DNA of 20,584 nt from an uncultured Treponema sp. (lineage in GTDB: Bacteria > Spirochaetota > Spirochaetia > Treponematales > Treponemataceae): NCBI GenBank assembly GCA_937892225.1, contig CALAUH010000117.1:1-20584 (forward strand), written 5' to 3'. The notes beneath the pieces were generated by a model that did not search any database, had not been told where the DNA came from, and was given only the letters and a program-made list of their open reading frames with translations. Shown here in pieces: positions 7,849 through 15,490 of the stretch. Made by a program: the position numbers and the translations under genes. Numbering within the stretch: position 1 is the first letter of the stretch; each line of letters begins with the position of its first letter.

Positions 7849-8744
7849 ACTGTTTTCTTAATTTCCTCAAGATTTTTTTTCATTGTACCAGTGTAAGATT
7901 TTCCTTTTAAACTATCTGACAAAGTTGTAGATTGAAGTGAATCTAAAGTTAAAATATTACAGCGTGGGTTATTAGATTTATAAATTATTTTCTGTGCAAA
8001 CTTATTATCTGAAGTTTCTAATTTATAAACATTTGCTAAATTGTTATCATCTATTATCTGTGCGAATTTGTCTTCAAGAAGTTTGTCGTTTAAAACGGTA
8101 TTTTTTACGCAAGTTTCTTCTACGCAATAATAAGACAGATTATAATCATTGAATAAATATGTAAAAGGAAATTTATCGCAGATTAAAATTGGTTTTTCCT
8201 GTCTGATAAAAGAATATTCTTTATCCAGTAAATTTAATTCTGCAATATATCCTTCTGCATTTTTTTCATATGTTTCTTTATTTTCCGGGTTTTTTGTAAT
8301 TAAAATTTCTGTTATTTTTTCAACACATTTTACGGCATTTTTTATAGAAAGCCAGATGTGTTCGTCCTTGTTGATTAAATCATCTTTTAGAAAATCCATT
8401 AAACATAAAGTTTCCATTTTTGGATTATTTGAATTTGTGATTAAATCCTGTACCCAGTTTTCAGATTCTCCACCGTTGTATATAAACAAATCACAGTTTT
8501 TCAGATATTCAGCATCATAGTCAGATGGAATATAGTGATGAATATCTAAACCGCCTTTAATAATTAATTTGTTGATTACATCATAATTATTCTGTCCAGT
8601 TATATTTTGAACCCAGTCATATTCCGGGAAAATAGTACAGACAATTGTAAATTTATTTTCTAAAGAGACTTTTTTTGGTTTACATCCTGTTGTAAATAAA
8701 CAGGAAAAAATAATCAGACTTAATAAAATTCTATTGTTTTTCAT
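7836..8744 (-). CDS. znuA: Zinc-type ABC transporter substrate-binding lipoprotein
   Basis: A 302-residue solute-binding protein of cluster 9, anchored by a lipobox (TTGC, C21). Metal ligands can be placed at H69/H70 (LDIHHYIPS) and H129 (DEHIWLS). The third site, usually His in a His-Asp-x-Phe context, reads ICDKFPFTYLFNDY, so a Cys or Asp (C189/D190) stands where His would be. The fourth acidic position fits E243 (KLETSDNKFA). This D-R/K-F-P-F variant is one I associate with Firmicutes-type binding proteins. The His-rich loop seen in many ZnuA proteins is absent. The gene overlaps TIGR03545 by 14 bases and znuC by 13. Zinc is the likeliest substrate, manganese possible. Confidence 0.9.
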   Translation of the reverse strand: MKNNRILLSLIIFSCLFTTGCKPKKVSLENKFTIVCTIFPEYDWVQNITGQNNYDVINKLIIKGGLDIHHYIPSDYDAEYLKNCDLFIYNGGESENWVQDLITNSNNPKMETLCLMDFLKDDLINKDEHIWLSIKNAVKCVEKITEILITKNPENKETYEKNAEGYIAELNLLDKEYSFIRQEKPILICDKFPFTYLFNDYNLSYYCVEETCVKNTVLNDKLLEDKFAQIIDDNNLANVYKLETSDNKFAQKIIYKSNNPRCNILTLDSLQSTTLSDSLKGKSYTGTMKKNLEEIKKTVCIN

Positions 8745-10971
8745 TTTGTTTTAATAAGCCTTTTAATAAATCTTTACCGGCTTGTGTTGTCTTTTCTTTT
8801 GCATCATCTTTTGCTTTTTCTATAGCCTGATTTGTCTTTTCTTTTGCTTCATTAATTGTGTTATCAATTTTTCCCTGAATGTAATTTTCAGCTTCTTTTT
8901 TCTTTTCATCAAGCTGTTTAGAAAGTTTTTCTGTATAATTCTGGAATTCAGTAAGTTTTGTCTTGATATCTTCAAAGCTGTTTATTTCGCCAAAAGCTCC
9001 GTTTGAATATTCATTGATTTTATTTATTGCTTCCTGCTTAACGTTTTCTTTAATTTCAATGAATCTGGCATTTAATTCTGTTTGAAGTGCTCTTACAAAC
9101 TGTCTGTCCATATCAGAATCTATTTTGAGGTTTATGCCCTGACTTTTTCTGTATCCGACTTGTGCTGCAATATTCATGTCTTTTATATTTGCAAGAGTAT
9201 TCTGATAAATTGTAGAAACGAATGCTGGTTCAAAAGGTGTTGCCCTTACATCCATTTTTGAAAAATCACCTGCAGCACTAATATTAAATCCGTCATCTTC
9301 AAAAATCTGGAATTTGAATTTATAATCTGTGTCAGCATTTAGGCATGGAATACCTGGTAAGTCACCATATTTCTTTGAATTAAGATTTATTGGTAATCCG
9401 CTTAAATTATAATCTACTAAGACAAGTTCATCTTTTGAATAACTTCTTGTATCAACAGTTATCTGTCCGTCATGGGTAATGTCATTTATTTTAAGTTTTA
9501 ATGCTGCCTGAGCTGGAACTCCAGAGCGATCCATGTTTGTAGAAATATTTAAGATTTTTGCATCGAAATTGTTACCGCTTGCTGCAAGTTTTTTAATCCA
9601 TAATTTAGGAGGATTCTGGCGGTAATAAACATCGCGGCCTTTTGCTCTTTCTTTTAACATTGAATTAAGTTTTTGTTTTTCTGTAGGTTTGCCTTTTTGT
9701 TTTTGTAAGTAATCAAGGATTTTTACATAGTAAGGATAGAATTCACCTAAAAGCGCATAAACTGCAGAATCAAGTGTTCCAGTTAAAAAACGTTCGCCTT
9801 CTGAAATGTTAATGTTTTTATATTTGTTTATCTGTTCAGTTATGAGTTTTTTATCATTTGTTACGGCATTTTTTAGATTGTTAGAAACTCTGGTAACTTC
9901 ATCTGAATCTTTTTTAATGTCATCTAATGTTGCTTTAGTTTCTTTCTGTAATTTTTCTACATATTCTTTTGTGGATGTGATTGTTTTAATTGTTTCCTTT
10001 AATTTAACTGCATCTTTTTGAGCTGCCTTTAAATCTATTGCGGCAACTTTTTCATACATTTGTTTTGCTTCATCAATCTTAATCTGATATTCTGCAGGTT
10101 TTTCTTTATATTTTGTTACAAGTGAAGCTGCTGTATTAATTGCTTCTTCTGCTGAACTTTGAGTTTTTAATTCTTTTGAAAGTCTTTTAATTACAGATTC
10201 AGGATTATATTCATCTACAAGCGATGATACAGAATTTTTTACTGTATTAATTGCTCCGTCAGTTCTAGAATGAATTTCTTTCATAAATGCAGATTCGTTT
10301 TCCTTTTTTTCCTGCTGTTTTCTTTTTTTTGCAGCAAGTTTTGCACTTATGTCTCCAGAATATGTTCTATCTGAATCTATTTGAATTCCGTTTACGGAAA
10401 CTTCATCAGTTATAAGACGTTTGCATAGAGCTTGAGTTAAATCAAAATCCAAAACGATTGAATCTGCCTGGAAAAGATTTTTCATCGGTTTCTTTTTATT
10501 TGCAATCTGTAATCCGTTTACTTTAAATGATGCATCAAAAAGTCTGAAGTTTACAGATGCTACATCACATTTTGCTTTGAAAATTGATTCGCATGTATTT
10601 ACGATTATGTTTTTCGCAATTACATTTTTAAAAGTTATAAAACCAACGCAAACTAAAACTAAAAATATAACTACTGCTATAAGAGGAATCCATTTTACAC
10701 GAGTTTTTTGAGTTTTAAGTTCTTTGGAAATTAAAGTAAGACGTTTTGCATCTTTTTGTGTAATTACAGTATTAGCTGGAATAGTGTAGAGTTTGTTTCC
10801 TTTTTTGTCCTGTAATTCAGATTCTTTAAAAAATGATAAAATCCATTCTCTATCATCTTTGATAAATATTTTACTGCCTAATTTATCTAGCTGTTTTTGT
10901 GTATATGCTTTAGAGAAATGTTTTGGAAGTTTAAATTTCTTTTCTTTTTTTGTTGAATCATTATTTTTCAT
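8731..10971 (-). CDS. TIGR03545-family membrane protein, AsmA-like with long coiled coils
   Basis: A 746-residue protein of unknown function, recognised as TIGR03545 by its content and by its TIGR03546 neighbour. It has a cytoplasmic N-terminus (1-92), one membrane helix (about 93-113), then an AsmA-like beta start (about 118-200) with FRLFDASFKVNGLQIANKK and a second KRLITDEVSVNGIQID unit. Long charged coiled coils follow (about 208-400), then a beta-rich region (about 460-630) and a final Lys/Glu/Ala coiled coil (about 640-746) rich in EKAKDDAKEKT-like heptads. Such a layout suggests an inner-membrane anchor with a large periplasmic part, perhaps linked to lipid or envelope homeostasis; that role is inference. 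A good AGGAG site lies 6 bases before the ATG, inside the end of the TIGR03546 gene. Confidence 0.85.
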   Translation of the reverse strand: MKNNDSTKKEKKFKLPKHFSKAYTQKQLDKLGSKIFIKDDREWILSFFKESELQDKKGNKLYTIPANTVITQKDAKRLTLISKELKTQKTRVKWIPLIAVVIFLVLVCVGFITFKNVIAKNIIVNTCESIFKAKCDVASVNFRLFDASFKVNGLQIANKKKPMKNLFQADSIVLDFDLTQALCKRLITDEVSVNGIQIDSDRTYSGDISAKLAAKKRKQQEKKENESAFMKEIHSRTDGAINTVKNSVSSLVDEYNPESVIKRLSKELKTQSSAEEAINTAASLVTKYKEKPAEYQIKIDEAKQMYEKVAAIDLKAAQKDAVKLKETIKTITSTKEYVEKLQKETKATLDDIKKDSDEVTRVSNNLKNAVTNDKKLITEQINKYKNINISEGERFLTGTLDSAVYALLGEFYPYYVKILDYLQKQKGKPTEKQKLNSMLKERAKGRDVYYRQNPPKLWIKKLAASGNNFDAKILNISTNMDRSGVPAQAALKLKINDITHDGQITVDTRSYSKDELVLVDYNLSGLPINLNSKKYGDLPGIPCLNADTDYKFKFQIFEDDGFNISAAGDFSKMDVRATPFEPAFVSTIYQNTLANIKDMNIAAQVGYRKSQGINLKIDSDMDRQFVRALQTELNARFIEIKENVKQEAINKINEYSNGAFGEINSFEDIKTKLTEFQNYTEKLSKQLDEKKKEAENYIQGKIDNTINEAKEKTNQAIEKAKDDAKEKTTQAGKDLLKGLLKQNEKQ

Positions 10972-11470
10972 ACATTTCTCCTATTTTCTGAATAAGTGGA
11001 AGTTGAGATAAGAAAGTTATGACTTTTGTTTTTCTTACTGCTGGAGCTAAAAGCTGTCTCCAGTATTTCACAAAAATTCTAACAATAAAATATAAAGGAA
11101 TGTAGCAAACTAAAGAATAAGCAAGTGAGCCCATTACAATTGAATTATTGAATTTTGTTAAAGCAATAAACGGAATATCTAGAAGTTTTGAGAAGACGGA
11201 AATTAAGGGCTCAAAATTTAATATTGCGTAACCCCATGTATCAAAAATATTGTCAAAGCAAGGTGCTATTAAGGCAAATAAAAATGTGAATACAACTAAA
11301 CATCCACGGTTTATGCGCATAAAAATGAACAGAACAGAAAGTATATACCATAAGAGATTTGTTTTTGGCATAAAACCTAAGATTAGAGCCAGACAGACAG
11401 CATGTGCAATTTCTCCAGGATGAGAGTTGCTGTTAAGAGATTTAAAAAATCGTATTATTGCTTTTAGCAT
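10961..11470 (-). CDS. TIGR03546-family small membrane protein
   Basis: A 169-residue membrane protein with three or four hydrophobic segments (about 22-70, 90-106 and 112-134). The N-terminal NSHPGEIAHAVCLALILGF resembles the DUF2062-like start of TIGR03546, an uncharacterised family normally encoded next to TIGR03545, as here. I chose the ATG at 11470 because GGGGG (11476-11480) sits 5 bases before it; an upstream TTG at 11482 is in frame and would add four residues. It is the first gene of the six-gene unit that runs to 5733 and overlaps TIGR03545 by 11 bases. Function unknown. Confidence 0.82.
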   Translation of the reverse strand: MLKAIIRFFKSLNSNSHPGEIAHAVCLALILGFMPKTNLLWYILSVLFIFMRINRGCLVVFTFLFALIAPCFDNIFDTWGYAILNFEPLISVFSKLLDIPFIALTKFNNSIVMGSLAYSLVCYIPLYFIVRIFVKYWRQLLAPAVRKTKVITFLSQLPLIQKIGEMYEK

Positions 11471-11475
11471 AGTCG

Positions 11476-11480
11476 CCCCC
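11476..11480 (-). promoter_or_regulatory. G-rich Shine-Dalgarno-like site before the TIGR03546 start
   Basis: Read on the minus strand, GGGGGC is followed by GACT and the ATG at 11470. It is the only purine-rich site near this start and resembles the GGGGGC before the S1-domain gene. Confidence 0.4.
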
Positions 11481-11491
11481 AAAGATAAAAT

Positions 11492-11508
11492 AATTATAAA
11501 CCATAATT
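11492..11508. promoter_or_regulatory. Inverted repeat overlapping the -10 of the zinc unit (possible operator)
   Basis: AATTAT, a 5-base spacer and ATAATT form a perfect 6-5-6 inverted repeat that covers the predicted -10 box of the TIGR03546-znu promoter. Position and size would suit a Fur/Zur-type repressor, but the arms are pure A/T and could arise by chance. Confidence 0.3.
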
Positions 11509-11521
11509 TGACTTTTGAGAA
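11493..11521 (-). promoter_or_regulatory. Predicted promoter of the six-gene TIGR03546-znu unit
   Basis: On the minus strand, TTCTCA (11516-11521), a 17-base spacer and a perfect TATAAT (11493-11498). The transcript would start near 11486, leaving a leader of about 16 bases before the ATG at 11470. No other good promoter precedes a gene of this unit, all of whose members overlap or nearly touch. Confidence 0.55.
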
Positions 11522-11542
11522 TTACTAGGGTAAAGTTAATAG

Positions 11543-11548
11543 TATAAT
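11543..11548 (+). promoter_or_regulatory. Candidate -10 box for the EAL phosphodiesterase gene
   Basis: A perfect TATAAT lies 28 bases before the TTG start at 11577. No convincing -35 is seen 16-18 bases upstream (the best is ATTACT at 11521). An alternative pair is TTGACT (11508-11513) with TAAAGT (11531-11536). Confidence 0.35.
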
Positions 11549-11563
11549 ATAGTAGTATTTTTT

Positions 11564-11568
11564 AGGGG
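11564..11568 (+). promoter_or_regulatory. AGGGG Shine-Dalgarno site supporting a TTG start
   Basis: AGGGG is followed by 8 bases and TTG at 11577. It decides the start, since the first in-frame ATG is far inside the membrane domain. Confidence 0.55.
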
Positions 11569-11576
11569 CTTATATC

Positions 11577-13568
11577 TTGCAGGGAGTAAATTACATTCTT
11601 CATTATGATGTAGCAGCTTTTTGTATTTACATTATTGTAATTGCGTTTCATTTTCAAAGGAAGAACTTGCCGTTAGTGCAAAATCATACATATTTAAGTT
11701 TTGTTGTCTGTGCATTACTTAATACTATTTTTGATTTTACCACTGCTATTTTAGATGGAAATTTAAATTGTCCAGTGGGCATTTATTGGGCTGTACATAT
11801 AATGTGTTATATTTGTACAAATACACTTCCATTGCTTTATCTTTTTTATTCAATTTCACTTGTTAATTTTTCAGATGTAACTTCGAAAAAATCTATAAAA
11901 AAATTTAATTTCTTTGTCGGAATCCCATATTTTTTAATAATGGCATTGATTATAATCTCTCCATTAACATATTACAGCTTTAATATTGTCTCTGCTTTTT
12001 ATATTGATTCATATCATTTATATCATCGTGGAAATTTTGTATATTATCTCTTGTATTTTTCTACGATTTATTATATTTGTGTTTCTATGTTTATTTTATT
12101 TAAATATAGAAAAGTTATTACAGTAAAAAGAATATTTTTATTATTGTCTTATATCTTCCTTCTTGGAATTGCAGTTGCCATTCAGTTTGTTGACGAAAGA
12201 TATTTGTTACAATGTTTTGGCGTTGCACTTGCTGCAATTATGTTTTCTTCGCTTATTCAAACACCTGAAGAATACATTGACAGAACAACAGATTTATTTA
12301 ATCAGTCTGCATTAGTAAAAATGACACAAAAAGATTTTGCTAATAACAGTAAATTTCTTGTGTTAACAATTTTCCTTGATGATACAGTTTTTATTTCGAA
12401 TGCTTTTGGAATTAATCAGATGAATGCTCTTTTAAAAGAAGTTTCTGATTTCTTGAAAAGTGAATTTCCACAGGCAAAACATTATTATCTTCCACAGGGA
12501 AAATTCTGTTTGATTTTTAAATCCTATAATCCTAGAGATATTGAAAAACACGTATTTAATTTACGAGCAAGATTCCATGAAACATGGGTTTATGATACGC
12601 TTGAATTAAAACTGTATTCACGCATTTGTGTAATGGAATGTCCGGATGATACAAAAACTTCGGAAGAAATTCTCGATATTATCGATTTAATTTCTGATGA
12701 TACAAGATATAAACGTCAGATTATTTATGCTCGAGATATTGATAGGGAATACAAAAAACGAACAGCATATATTGCACATCTTTTAAGAAATGCACTCGCA
12801 GAAAAAAGATTTGACGTATATTACCAGCCGATTTATTCAACAAAAGAAGACCGTCTTATTGGTGCAGAAGCATTAATCCGTATGCGTGATGATGAAGGAA
12901 ATTTCGTTTCACCGGAAGAATTTATTCCAATTTCAGAAAAGACAGGTGACATTTTAAGAATCGGTCAATTTGTATTTGACGAAGTTTGTAAGACTTTATC
13001 ATCTATTTGTCCTGAAGATTATGGAATTACAAAAATTGATATTAATCTTTCTGTTGCACAGTGTATGCAGGAAATTCTTGCAGATCAGCTTGTTACAATC
13101 AGAACAATACATAATGTTCCGTCTTCTATAATTAATCTTGAAATTACAGAAACCGCTGCGGCTCATACACCGGAAATTCTTTTGAAAAATATGAACAGAC
13201 TTTCTGAAGAAGGAATTGAACTTTCTTTGGATGATTACGGTTCTGGTTATTCAAATATGAATTATCTTTTAAATTTACCGTTCAAAATGGTAAAGATTGA
13301 TAAAGAAATTGTATGGACTGCTTTCTCTGAAAAACGCGCAAATATTGCCCTGGAAGCTACAATTTCAATGATTAAAAAACTTGGCATGACAGTTCTTGCA
13401 GAAGGTGTTGAAACTAAAGCTCAGGCTGAATGGCTTACAAAACTTGGATGTGATTATTTACAGGGATTCTTATTTGCAAAAGGTCTTCCGAAACAAGAAT
13501 TCTTTGATCTGATGAGAAAAGATTGTGAGCGTTTTGAAAAAGATGAAGTTGAACTTGAAGAAATTTAA
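11577..13568 (+). CDS. Membrane c-di-GMP phosphodiesterase: seven-helix sensor, degenerate GGDEF, EAL domain
   Basis: A 663-residue protein predicted to hydrolyse c-di-GMP at the inner membrane. Seven hydrophobic segments (within about 10-226) form an uncharacterised sensor. Residues about 240-395 are GGDEF-like, but the motif position reads YLPQGKFCLIF (304-314), so it cannot be a cyclase and may be regulatory. The EAL domain (about 400-645) keeps E431 (GAEALIRM), N490, E522 (LEITE), D552-D553 (DDYGSGYSN), K573 (VKID), E609 (LAEGVET) and Q629 (LQGF), so it should be active. The start is a TTG supported by AGGGGC 8 bases upstream; no ATG occurs until Met77. The stop overlaps that of the convergent AAA gene. 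Confidence 0.92.
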   Translation: MQGVNYILHYDVAAFCIYIIVIAFHFQRKNLPLVQNHTYLSFVVCALLNTIFDFTTAILDGNLNCPVGIYWAVHIMCYICTNTLPLLYLFYSISLVNFSDVTSKKSIKKFNFFVGIPYFLIMALIIISPLTYYSFNIVSAFYIDSYHLYHRGNFVYYLLYFSTIYYICVSMFILFKYRKVITVKRIFLLLSYIFLLGIAVAIQFVDERYLLQCFGVALAAIMFSSLIQTPEEYIDRTTDLFNQSALVKMTQKDFANNSKFLVLTIFLDDTVFISNAFGINQMNALLKEVSDFLKSEFPQAKHYYLPQGKFCLIFKSYNPRDIEKHVFNLRARFHETWVYDTLELKLYSRICVMECPDDTKTSEEILDIIDLISDDTRYKRQIIYARDIDREYKKRTAYIAHLLRNALAEKRFDVYYQPIYSTKEDRLIGAEALIRMRDDEGNFVSPEEFIPISEKTGDILRIGQFVFDEVCKTLSSICPEDYGITKIDINLSVAQCMQEILADQLVTIRTIHNVPSSIINLEITETAAAHTPEILLKNMNRLSEEGIELSLDDYGSGYSNMNYLLNLPFKMVKIDKEIVWTAFSEKRANIALEATISMIKKLGMTVLAEGVETKAQAEWLTKLGCDYLQGFLFAKGLPKQEFFDLMRKDCERFEKDEVELEEI

Positions 13569-14716
13569 TTTTCTTTAATTGCCAGTCTTACATCATCTAA
13601 AGTAAATTCAGAATTATTTTTCTCTGCTGCAAGAAGTGCTGCTTTGTTTAAGACAGATTCAATCTTCGAACAAGAAAAACCATCAAACATATTTGTAAGA
13701 ACATTGATTGAACATTCTGCAGAAGGATTTTTATCTTTAGTATACATTTTAATAAGTTCTTCTCTGGCTTTTGAATCTGGATATGGAACACAGAATTTTG
13801 CATCAAAACGTCCGGGGCGGATTAAGGCTGGATCTAAAGCTGAGATACTGTTTGTTGCCGCTAATACAAGAACTCCGTTTGTCTGTTCAAAACCGTCTAA
13901 TTCATTTAGTAATGCAGTAACGATTCTTGTATTTTCTGTTTCGATTGCAGAACCTGAATAATTTCGTTTAGTGCCAATTCCGTCAAATTCATCTATGAAT
14001 ACAATACATGGAGCTTGTTTTCTTGCTTTTGCAAATAAGAGTTTTACCTTTAAAGGACCTATAGCCATAAACATACTTTCGAAATCAGTTGCTTTTGCAG
14101 GAATAAAATTAACTTTGCCTTCTCCGGCGAGTGCTTTTGCAAAAAGAGTTTTTCCGTTTCCAGGTGCACCTTCAAGTAAAATACCTTTTGGCATTCGGAT
14201 TCCCTTTTTTGCATATTCTGAAGGATGCTGCATTATCTGAATAACCTGTTTCATATCACGTTTAAGGTTGTCCATTCCTACAACATCGTCAAATGTTACT
14301 TTTGTTTTTCGAACAACTTTAAAAGTATTTGGACTTATAAATTTTCTGAATGCAATAATGATAATGCCAAAGAAGAAAATATAAAAAATGCAGTCGAAAA
14401 TTAAAGAGATAATTTCTGAACCGTCTTTTACTTCTTCGACTTCTACATCATTAATTAATAAATATTCTTTTAAAGTAGGTGACTGTGGATTTGTTGTATA
14501 GAATTTTTTTTCGGAATTGTTTTTATATTCAAAATAAATTTTGTCATCTTCAATTTTTACTTTACTGATTTGCTTTTCTGCTACCTGATTGTAAAAAGTT
14601 GAATAATTAAGATTTTCTAAATTTTGTTTTGGTAAATAAATAAAATAATAAATTCCCAGGCCTGCCGCTATTAAAAGCATTATTAAGCAGGCTGTTTTTT
14701 TGATTTTTCTTTTCAT
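13565..14716 (-). CDS. FtsH-like membrane AAA ATPase lacking the M41 peptidase domain
   Basis: A 383-residue protein laid out like the front half of FtsH. It has a membrane helix (about 8-27), a small extracytoplasmic domain (about 30-100), a second helix (about 103-123), and an AAA module: Walker A GAPGNGKT (183-190), Walker B CIVFIDEFD (237-245), second region of homology AATNSISALDPALIRPGRFD with R300 and R303, and a lid ending at residue 383. Full FtsH runs to about 600-650 residues with an HExxH peptidase; here the frame stops cleanly after the lid. The pore loop reads F-M-A instead of the usual F-V-G. It could unfold or extract membrane proteins without degrading them, or be a regulator. 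An AGGA site sits about 7 bases before the ATG. It begins 17 bases after the ComFB-like gene and is probably cotranscribed with it. Confidence 0.9.
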   Translation of the reverse strand: MKRKIKKTACLIMLLIAAGLGIYYFIYLPKQNLENLNYSTFYNQVAEKQISKVKIEDDKIYFEYKNNSEKKFYTTNPQSPTLKEYLLINDVEVEEVKDGSEIISLIFDCIFYIFFFGIIIIAFRKFISPNTFKVVRKTKVTFDDVVGMDNLKRDMKQVIQIMQHPSEYAKKGIRMPKGILLEGAPGNGKTLFAKALAGEGKVNFIPAKATDFESMFMAIGPLKVKLLFAKARKQAPCIVFIDEFDGIGTKRNYSGSAIETENTRIVTALLNELDGFEQTNGVLVLAATNSISALDPALIRPGRFDAKFCVPYPDSKAREELIKMYTKDKNPSAECSINVLTNMFDGFSCSKIESVLNKAALLAAEKNNSEFTLDDVRLAIKEN

Positions 14717-14733
14717 TGATTTTCCTGTTTATT

Positions 14734-15450
14734 TTATTCCATTGGATTTTGAATGTTATCTTTAAAAATAATAAAATCTTTTAGTTTTAAAGAATAAGTT
14801 GAATCCAATTCATTTTTAACATAAGCATCACTTGTACAAGGAACTTCGAAAAAGTACGAAGATGTTGTATAAGAAGGTGCTGAAATTTCAATTGTAAATG
14901 TAAATTTTTTGAAGATGCCTTCTTTTTCTGCAGGAATATGCTTCATCCAGAAAGAGTAGGTTCCTTTTGTGCTTTTACAGGTTATGTATGGATTTATCCA
15001 AGTTTTATCTATCATTTCTACAGGTTTACCATTATATTTTAGAGTAACTGTTGCACCGATTACAGGTTCAAAGTTTGAACCGTCTAAAATTGTTCCGGTA
15101 AAAATTGAAAAATTAAAACAAGGAATATGACTTGTATTTGCAATACAATCACTTCTTTTTTGAGTATGGAAAGGACGTTTTGTAGAATTAACGACTCTTA
15201 TTCCTTCGATTGCGAGTGAATCAATATCAGCTTTAAGTTGAAGATTATTTAAATCATCAGAAGTATGAGTAACACCTCTGCCTGAAACAACATATTTTGG
15301 TGGAAGTCTGTTTAATACATAACTGATTGTATCTAATCTACAGTTTTTACAGTCACAAGATAGCCATGAAGGATTTTCTTTTTTTACCTGATCATAAAGA
15401 CGGTTTACATTAAGAATAACAACATCTTCCATTAAATTATGAACGTCCAT
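14734..15450 (-). CDS. ComFB-family protein fused to a carboxypeptidase-regulatory-like beta domain
   Basis: A 238-residue protein without a signal peptide. Residues 1-60 match the late-competence ComFB family: N-L-M-E-D-V-V, then the cysteine cluster C32-D-C34-K-N-C37, R-L-D-T, and LNRLPPKYVVSGRG. Members in cyanobacteria have been reported as cyclic-dinucleotide receptors. Residues about 112-228 look like a carboxypeptidase-regulatory/Cna-B-type beta sandwich (FTGTILDGSNFEPVIGATVTL ... GTYSFWM ... ISAPSY); such domains are usually extracellular, so finding one in a protein with no export signal is odd. A strong AGGAGG lies 6 bases before the ATG. Neighbours are the protease-less FtsH downstream and a D,D-carboxypeptidase upstream; an EAL phosphodiesterase lies just beyond. 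The N-terminal family call is good; the function here is unknown. Confidence 0.82.
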   Translation of the reverse strand: MDVHNLMEDVVILNVNRLYDQVKKENPSWLSCDCKNCRLDTISYVLNRLPPKYVVSGRGVTHTSDDLNNLQLKADIDSLAIEGIRVVNSTKRPFHTQKRSDCIANTSHIPCFNFSIFTGTILDGSNFEPVIGATVTLKYNGKPVEMIDKTWINPYITCKSTKGTYSFWMKHIPAEKEGIFKKFTFTIEISAPSYTTSSYFFEVPCTSDAYVKNELDSTYSLKLKDFIIFKDNIQNPME

Positions 15451-15476
15451 CTGTTCCTCCTGATACTATAGATTAA

Positions 15477-15482
15477 ATTATA
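15477..15482 (-). promoter_or_regulatory. Candidate extended -10 for the ComFB-AAA pair
   Basis: On the minus strand TGTTATAAT precedes the ComFB-like start by about 26 bases, ahead of an AGGAGG. The -35 region lies in the end of the carboxypeptidase gene and is poor (CTATTA), so it would rely on the upstream TG. Confidence 0.35.
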
Positions 15483-15490
15483 ACACATAT

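Noticed and set aside
8149..8520. Plus-strand open frame of 123 codons opposite znuA
   Set aside because: Antisense shadow of znuA; composition reflects the complement of AT-rich codons.
13565..14716. Frameshifted or truncated remnant of a normal ftsH (pseudogene)
   Set aside because: All AAA motifs are intact, the frame ends right after the lid, and the downstream DNA codes for the EAL protein on the other strand, leaving no trace of an M41 domain.
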